A stretch of 10,088 bases of DNA from Burkholderia sp. (GTDB lineage Bacteria; Pseudomonadota; Gammaproteobacteria; Burkholderiales; Burkholderiaceae), in contig NZ_JAHACR010000138.1 in NCBI RefSeq assembly GCF_018375725.1, positions 1 to 10,088 on the forward strand. Direction: 5' to 3'. A program made the position numbers and the translations under genes. This document shows, one piece after another, positions 6,511 to 10,088 of the stretch (position 1 is its first letter; each line of letters starts with the position of its first letter). The notes beneath the pieces were generated by a model. The model saw only the letters and a program-made list of their open reading frames with translations, ran no database searches and had not been told where the DNA came from.

Positions 6511-7503
6511 GTGAAAGTCTTCCGCGGCCTGCCCAACGCCGAAAGCCGCGCCCCGTGCGCGCTGACGATCGGCAACTTCGATGGTGTCCATCGCGGCCAC
6601 CAGGCCCTGCTTGCGCGCGTGCGCGAAGCAGCGGACGCGCGCGGCCTGCCGGTTTGCGTGATGACTTTCGAGCCGCATCCGCGCGAGTTCTTCGATCCGG
6701 CCGGCGCGCCGCCGCGCATCGCGATGCTGCGCGACAAGCTCGAGGCGCTGCGCGAGCATGGCGTCGACCGGGTCGTCGTCGAGCATTTCAACCAGACGTT
6801 CGCGAGCCAGTCGCCGCAGACGTTCGTCGAGCGCACGCTCGTCAACGGCCTGCACACGCGCTGGATGATGGTCGGCGACGATTTCCGCTACGGCGCGAAG
6901 CGCGCGGGCACGTTCGACACGCTGAAGGCGGCCGGCGAGCAGCACGGCTTCGAGGTCGAGCAGATGGGCACGATCGCCGGCGCCGACGGCACGCGCATCT
7001 CCAGTTCCGGCGTACGCGCGGCGCTCGCCGCGGGCAACCTCGCGTCGGCCGCGGAAGCGCTCGGCCACGGCTACACGATCAGCGGCCATGTGACGCACGG
7101 CCTGAAGCTCGGGCGCGACCTCGGCTTCCCGACGCTGAATCTGCCGATCGCTCACAAGCGGCCGGCACTCGCGGGCATCTTCGTCGTCCAGGTGCACGGG
7201 ATCGCGGACACCCCGCTGCCCGGCGTCGCGAGCCTCGGCCTGCGTCCGACCGTCGACGATTCGGGCCGCGTGCTGCTCGAAGTCCACCTGCTCGACTGGC
7301 ACGGCGACGCCTACGGCAAGCTCGTGCGCGTCGAATTCCTGCAGAAGCTGCGCGACGAAGCGAAATTCGACGATCTCGAAGCGCTGTCGCGGGCCATCGC
7401 GCTGGACGTCGCAAACGCACGCGCGTATTTCATCGAGCGCGGCCTCGCACCCGGCAGCCGCGCGACGGGCTTCGCGACATCGGCGACCGACCGAATTAGC
7501 TGA
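6511..7503 (+). CDS. ribF: Bifunctional riboflavin kinase / FAD synthetase
   Basis: Phosphorylates riboflavin to FMN and adenylates FMN to FAD in the cytoplasm. The protein has 330 residues, normal for the bacterial bifunctional enzyme. The N-terminal nucleotidyltransferase domain (1 to about 180) has GNFDGVHRGH at 21-30, containing the HxGH signature, and ISSSGVR at 163-169. The C-terminal riboflavin kinase domain has GRDLGFPTLN at 201-210 and LEVHLLDWHGDAYGK at 256-270, whose E257 fits the catalytic glutamate. The start is taken as GTG at 6511 because MKVFRGLPN is the usual N-terminus. An in-frame TTG at 6466 would add 15 unlike residues and lies almost on the predicted transcription start. 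No clear ribosome site precedes the GTG. It lies 101 bases upstream of ileS on the same strand, a common proteobacterial pairing. Confidence 0.96.
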   Translation: MKVFRGLPNAESRAPCALTIGNFDGVHRGHQALLARVREAADARGLPVCVMTFEPHPREFFDPAGAPPRIAMLRDKLEALREHGVDRVVVEHFNQTFASQSPQTFVERTLVNGLHTRWMMVGDDFRYGAKRAGTFDTLKAAGEQHGFEVEQMGTIAGADGTRISSSGVRAALAAGNLASAAEALGHGYTISGHVTHGLKLGRDLGFPTLNLPIAHKRPALAGIFVVQVHGIADTPLPGVASLGLRPTVDDSGRVLLEVHLLDWHGDAYGKLVRVEFLQKLRDEAKFDDLEALSRAIALDVANARAYFIERGLAPGSRATGFATSATDRIS

Positions 7504-7510
7504 CCCGGCC

Positions 7511-7542
7511 GGCGGCGCTTTGCGCCGCACCCTGGCGCCGCC
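7511..7542 (+). repeat. Alternative GC hairpins between ribF and ileS
   Basis: GCGGCGC at 7512-7518 can pair with GCGCCGC at 7522-7528 around TTT. Alternatively GGCGGCGC at 7511-7518 can pair with GCGCCGCC at 7535-7542. The two folds exclude each other. No T-run follows, so it is not an ordinary terminator. It begins eight bases after the ribF stop and ends about 60 bases before ileS. It may stabilise the ribF 3' end or tune read-through. GC-rich DNA yields such pairs fairly often. Confidence 0.35.
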
Positions 7543-7604
7543 GACGCGCGCGCTCATCCGATTCACGACGCACGAGCGTCCCCCGATTTGATAGCGATCT
7601 CATC

Positions 7605-10088
7605 ATGAGCAACAAGAAAGCCGATTCGAAACCGCAGGCCAAGTATCCGGTCAACCTGCTCGACACGCCGTTCCCGATGCGCGGCGACCTGCCGAAGCGC
7701 GAGCCGCAATGGGTCAAGGAATGGGAAGCGCGCGGCATCTACGAGAAGATCCGCGCGGCCAGCAAGGGCCGGCCGAAATTCATCCTGCACGACGGGCCGC
7801 CGTATGCGAACGGTGATATTCACCTCGGTCACGCGGTGAACAAGATCCTGAAGGACATCGTCATCAAGTCGCGCAACATGGCGGGCTTCGACGCGCCTTA
7901 CGTGCCCGGCTGGGACTGCCACGGGATGCCGATCGAGATCCAGATCGAGAAGCAGTTCGGCAAGTCGCTGCCGGCCGCCGAGGTGATGAGCAAGGCGCGC
8001 GCGTACGCGACCGAGCAGATCGAGAAGCAGAAGGCAGGCTTCAAGCGTCTCGGCGTGCTCGGCGAATGGGACAACCCGTACAAGACGATGAACTTCGTGA
8101 ACGAGGCGGAAGAAATCCGCGCGCTCGGCAAGATCATCGAGAAAGGCTACGTGTATCGCGGCCTCAAGCCGGTCAACTGGTGTTTCGACTGCGGCTCGGC
8201 GCTCGCCGAGGCTGAAGTCGAGTACAAGGACCGCACCGACCCGACGATCGACGTGATGTTCCCGTTCGCGGAACCGGAAAAGACCGCGCAGGCGTTCGGC
8301 CTGCCCGCGCTGCCGCGCGCCGAGGGCGGCATCGTGATCTGGACCACCACGCCGTGGACGATCCCGGCGAACCAGGCGCTCAACCTGCATCCGGAGGTCG
8401 TCTATGCGCTCGTCGACACCGAACGCGGCCTCCTGATCATCGCGGAAGAGCGCGTCGCCGCGTGCATGGAGGACTTCAAGCTGACCGGCCGCGTCGTCGC
8501 GACGACGCGCGGCGAGAATCTCGCGAACCTGCGCTTCCACCACCCGCTCGCGTCGGCGCATCCGGGCTACAAGCGCACGTCGCCCGTCTATCTCGGCGAC
8601 TACGTGACGACCGACACCGGCACCGGCGTCGTGCACTCGTCGCCCGCGTATGGCGTCGAGGACTTCGTGTCGTGCAAGTCGCACGGGATGACCGATTCGG
8701 ACATCATCAACCCGGTGATGGGCGACGGACGCTACATCGAGTCGCTGCCGCTGTTCGGCGGCCTGTCGATCTGGGACGCGAACCCGAAGGTCGTCGAGGC
8801 GCTCGCCGCGGCCGGCACGCTGCTGCGCAACGAAAAGTACACGCACAGCTACATGCACTGCTGGCGCCACAAGACGCCGATCATCTACCGCGCGACGTCG
8901 CAGTGGTTCGCCGGCATGGACGTGACGCCGCGCGACGGTGGCCCGACGCTGCGCGAGACGGCGCTCGCCGGCGTCGACGCGACCGCGTTCTATCCGTCCT
9001 GGGGCAAGCAGCGCCTGCACAGCATGATCGAGAACCGTCCGGACTGGACGCTGTCGCGCCAGCGTCAGTGGGGCGTGCCGATGGCGTTCTTCGTCCACAA
9101 GGAGACCGGCGAGCTGCATCCGCGCACGCTCGAACTGCTCGAGGAAGTCGCGAAGCGCGTCGAGCAGTCCGGCATCGAGGCGTGGCAGACGCTCGATCCG
9201 CGCGAGCTGATCGGCGACGACGCCAACATGTACGAAAAGAACCGCGACACGCTCGACGTGTGGTTCGACTCGGGCACGACGCACTGGCACGTGCTGCGAG
9301 GCTCGCACAAGGACACGCTGCAGTTCCCGGCCGACCTGTACCTCGAAGGCTCGGACCAGCACCGCGGTTGGTTCCACTCGTCGCTGCTCACCGCAGCGAT
9401 GCTCGACGGCCGCGCGCCGTACAAGGGCCTGCTCACGCACGGCTTCACGGTCGACGGCGAAGGCCGCAAGATGAGCAAGTCGCTCGGCAACGGCGTCGAT
9501 CCGCATGAGGTGTCGAACCGCCTCGGCGCGGAAATCATCCGCCTGTGGATCGCATCGACCGACTATTCGGGCGAACTCGCGATCTCGGAGGAAATCCTGA
9601 AGCGCGTGACGGAAGGCTATCGCCGCATCCGCAACACGCTGCGCTTCCTGCTCGCGAACCTGTCCGACTTCGACCACGCCAAGCACGCGCTGCCCGCGTC
9701 CGAGTGGCTCGAGATCGACCGTTATGCGGTCGCGTTCTCCGCACAGCTGCAGAACGAACTGCTCGCGCACTACGAGAAGTACGAATTCCATCCGATCGTC
9801 GCGAAGCTGCAGACGTATTGCTCGGAAGACCTCGGCGGCTTCTATCTCGACGTGCTGAAAGACCGCCTGTACACAAGCGCGCCGGATTCGAAGGCGCGCC
9901 GCTCCGCGCAGACCGCGCTCTACCACCTGACGCAAGGCCTGCTGCGCGTGCTCGCGCCGTTCCTGTCGTTCACGGCGGAGGAAGCGTGGAAGGTGTTCCA
10001 GCCGGCGACGGACACGATCTTCACGGAAACCTACTACGCGTATCCGGACATCGCCGATGCCGACGCGCTGATCGACAAGTGGGCAATC
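7605..10088 (+). CDS. ileS: Isoleucyl-tRNA synthetase (C-terminal end missing)
   Basis: Class I aminoacyl-tRNA synthetase charging tRNA-Ile in the cytoplasm. 828 codons are present of about 940 expected, with the C-terminal zinc-binding region beyond the right edge. The HIGH motif is HLGH at 73-76 within PPYANGDIHLGH, and KMSKS is at 622-626. The CP1 editing domain has WTTTPWTIPANQA from 246 and GTGVVHSSPAYGVEDF from 339; H344 and D353 match the E. coli editing residues H333 and D342. WFDSGTTH and LEGSDQHRGWF precede KMSKS, and the anticodon-binding domain begins near 670. The ATG at 7605 gives the usual N-terminus (SNKKADSKPQ). No strong ribosome site is visible. This is the common bacterial form, not the eukaryote-like, mupirocin-resistant type, judged from overall similarity to the E. 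coli enzyme. Confidence 0.98.
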   Translation, partial: MSNKKADSKPQAKYPVNLLDTPFPMRGDLPKREPQWVKEWEARGIYEKIRAASKGRPKFILHDGPPYANGDIHLGHAVNKILKDIVIKSRNMAGFDAPYVPGWDCHGMPIEIQIEKQFGKSLPAAEVMSKARAYATEQIEKQKAGFKRLGVLGEWDNPYKTMNFVNEAEEIRALGKIIEKGYVYRGLKPVNWCFDCGSALAEAEVEYKDRTDPTIDVMFPFAEPEKTAQAFGLPALPRAEGGIVIWTTTPWTIPANQALNLHPEVVYALVDTERGLLIIAEERVAACMEDFKLTGRVVATTRGENLANLRFHHPLASAHPGYKRTSPVYLGDYVTTDTGTGVVHSSPAYGVEDFVSCKSHGMTDSDIINPVMGDGRYIESLPLFGGLSIWDANPKVVEALAAAGTLLRNEKYTHSYMHCWRHKTPIIYRATSQWFAGMDVTPRDGGPTLRETALAGVDATAFYPSWGKQRLHSMIENRPDWTLSRQRQWGVPMAFFVHKETGELHPRTLELLEEVAKRVEQSGIEAWQTLDPRELIGDDANMYEKNRDTLDVWFDSGTTHWHVLRGSHKDTLQFPADLYLEGSDQHRGWFHSSLLTAAMLDGRAPYKGLLTHGFTVDGEGRKMSKSLGNGVDPHEVSNRLGAEIIRLWIASTDYSGELAISEEILKRVTEGYRRIRNTLRFLLANLSDFDHAKHALPASEWLEIDRYAVAFSAQLQNELLAHYEKYEFHPIVAKLQTYCSEDLGGFYLDVLKDRLYTSAPDSKARRSAQTALYHLTQGLLRVLAPFLSFTAEEAWKVFQPATDTIFTETYYAYPDIADADALIDKWAI

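Noticed and set aside
3012..7499. A 1,495-codon open frame on the plus strand opposite mscS, the methyltransferase and purN, continuing out of frame through ribF
   Set aside because: Its codons line up exactly opposite those of mscS and the methyltransferase, so it stays open only because those genes avoid TTA, CTA and TCA codons. The product is Arg/Ala/Asp/His-rich with no domains. The genes it opposes have clear motifs.
7504..7604. T-box leader ahead of ileS
   Set aside because: The 101-base spacer lacks the T-box sequence, a specifier stem and a terminator, and T-boxes are essentially absent from this bacterial group.
7563..9935. A 790-codon open frame on the minus strand opposite ileS
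   Set aside because: Same codon-aligned antisense artefact. The ileS reading has HIGH, KMSKS and editing motifs, and the antisense product is compositionally biased.

Overview
The window is high-GC DNA with the protein sequences and gene order of a Burkholderia-type betaproteobacterial chromosome. IleS, RibF, NadA and the desaturase all read like Burkholderia orthologues I know from memory. No species can be assigned without a search. Everything seen is core genome. There is no sign of phage, insertion sequences, CRISPR arrays, tRNA or rRNA genes.

Layout. From the left edge to 6388 all genes lie on the minus strand. From 6511 to the right edge they lie on the plus strand. The divergent gap 6389-6510 holds the promoters of both arms. 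Reading leftward from that gap, the first group is purN (5726-6388), an RsmB-family rRNA cytosine methyltransferase (4467-5729) and a multi-pass MscS-type channel (3081-4451). They are packed with a 4-base ATGA overlap and then a 15-base gap, so they are probably one operon. Next comes a DesA-type membrane fatty-acid desaturase (1700-2896). It has its own leader, with a perfect hairpin and a TTG start, and a strong intrinsic terminator (1645-1669). The leftmost group is nadA (366-1502) overlapping nadC (from 369, running off the edge). This is the quinolinate branch of NAD synthesis, and nadB probably lies just outside. Reading rightward, ribF (6511-7503) is followed after 101 bases by ileS (from 7605, cut at codon 828).

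Roles. nadA and nadC carry out consecutive steps of de novo NAD synthesis. ribF makes FMN and FAD. purN is an early purine step using formyl-folate. ileS charges tRNA-Ile. The methyltransferase modifies rRNA. The desaturase and the channel act in the membrane.

I did not find a new multi-gene system. The points most worth a second look are the C-terminal tail of the desaturase, which resembles the end of ISL3-family transposases; an extended -10 placed so that purN mRNA would be leaderless; and overlapping, oppositely directed -10 hexamers in the purN/ribF gap. Several very long open frames opposite the real genes are codon-bias artefacts and are listed as rejected.
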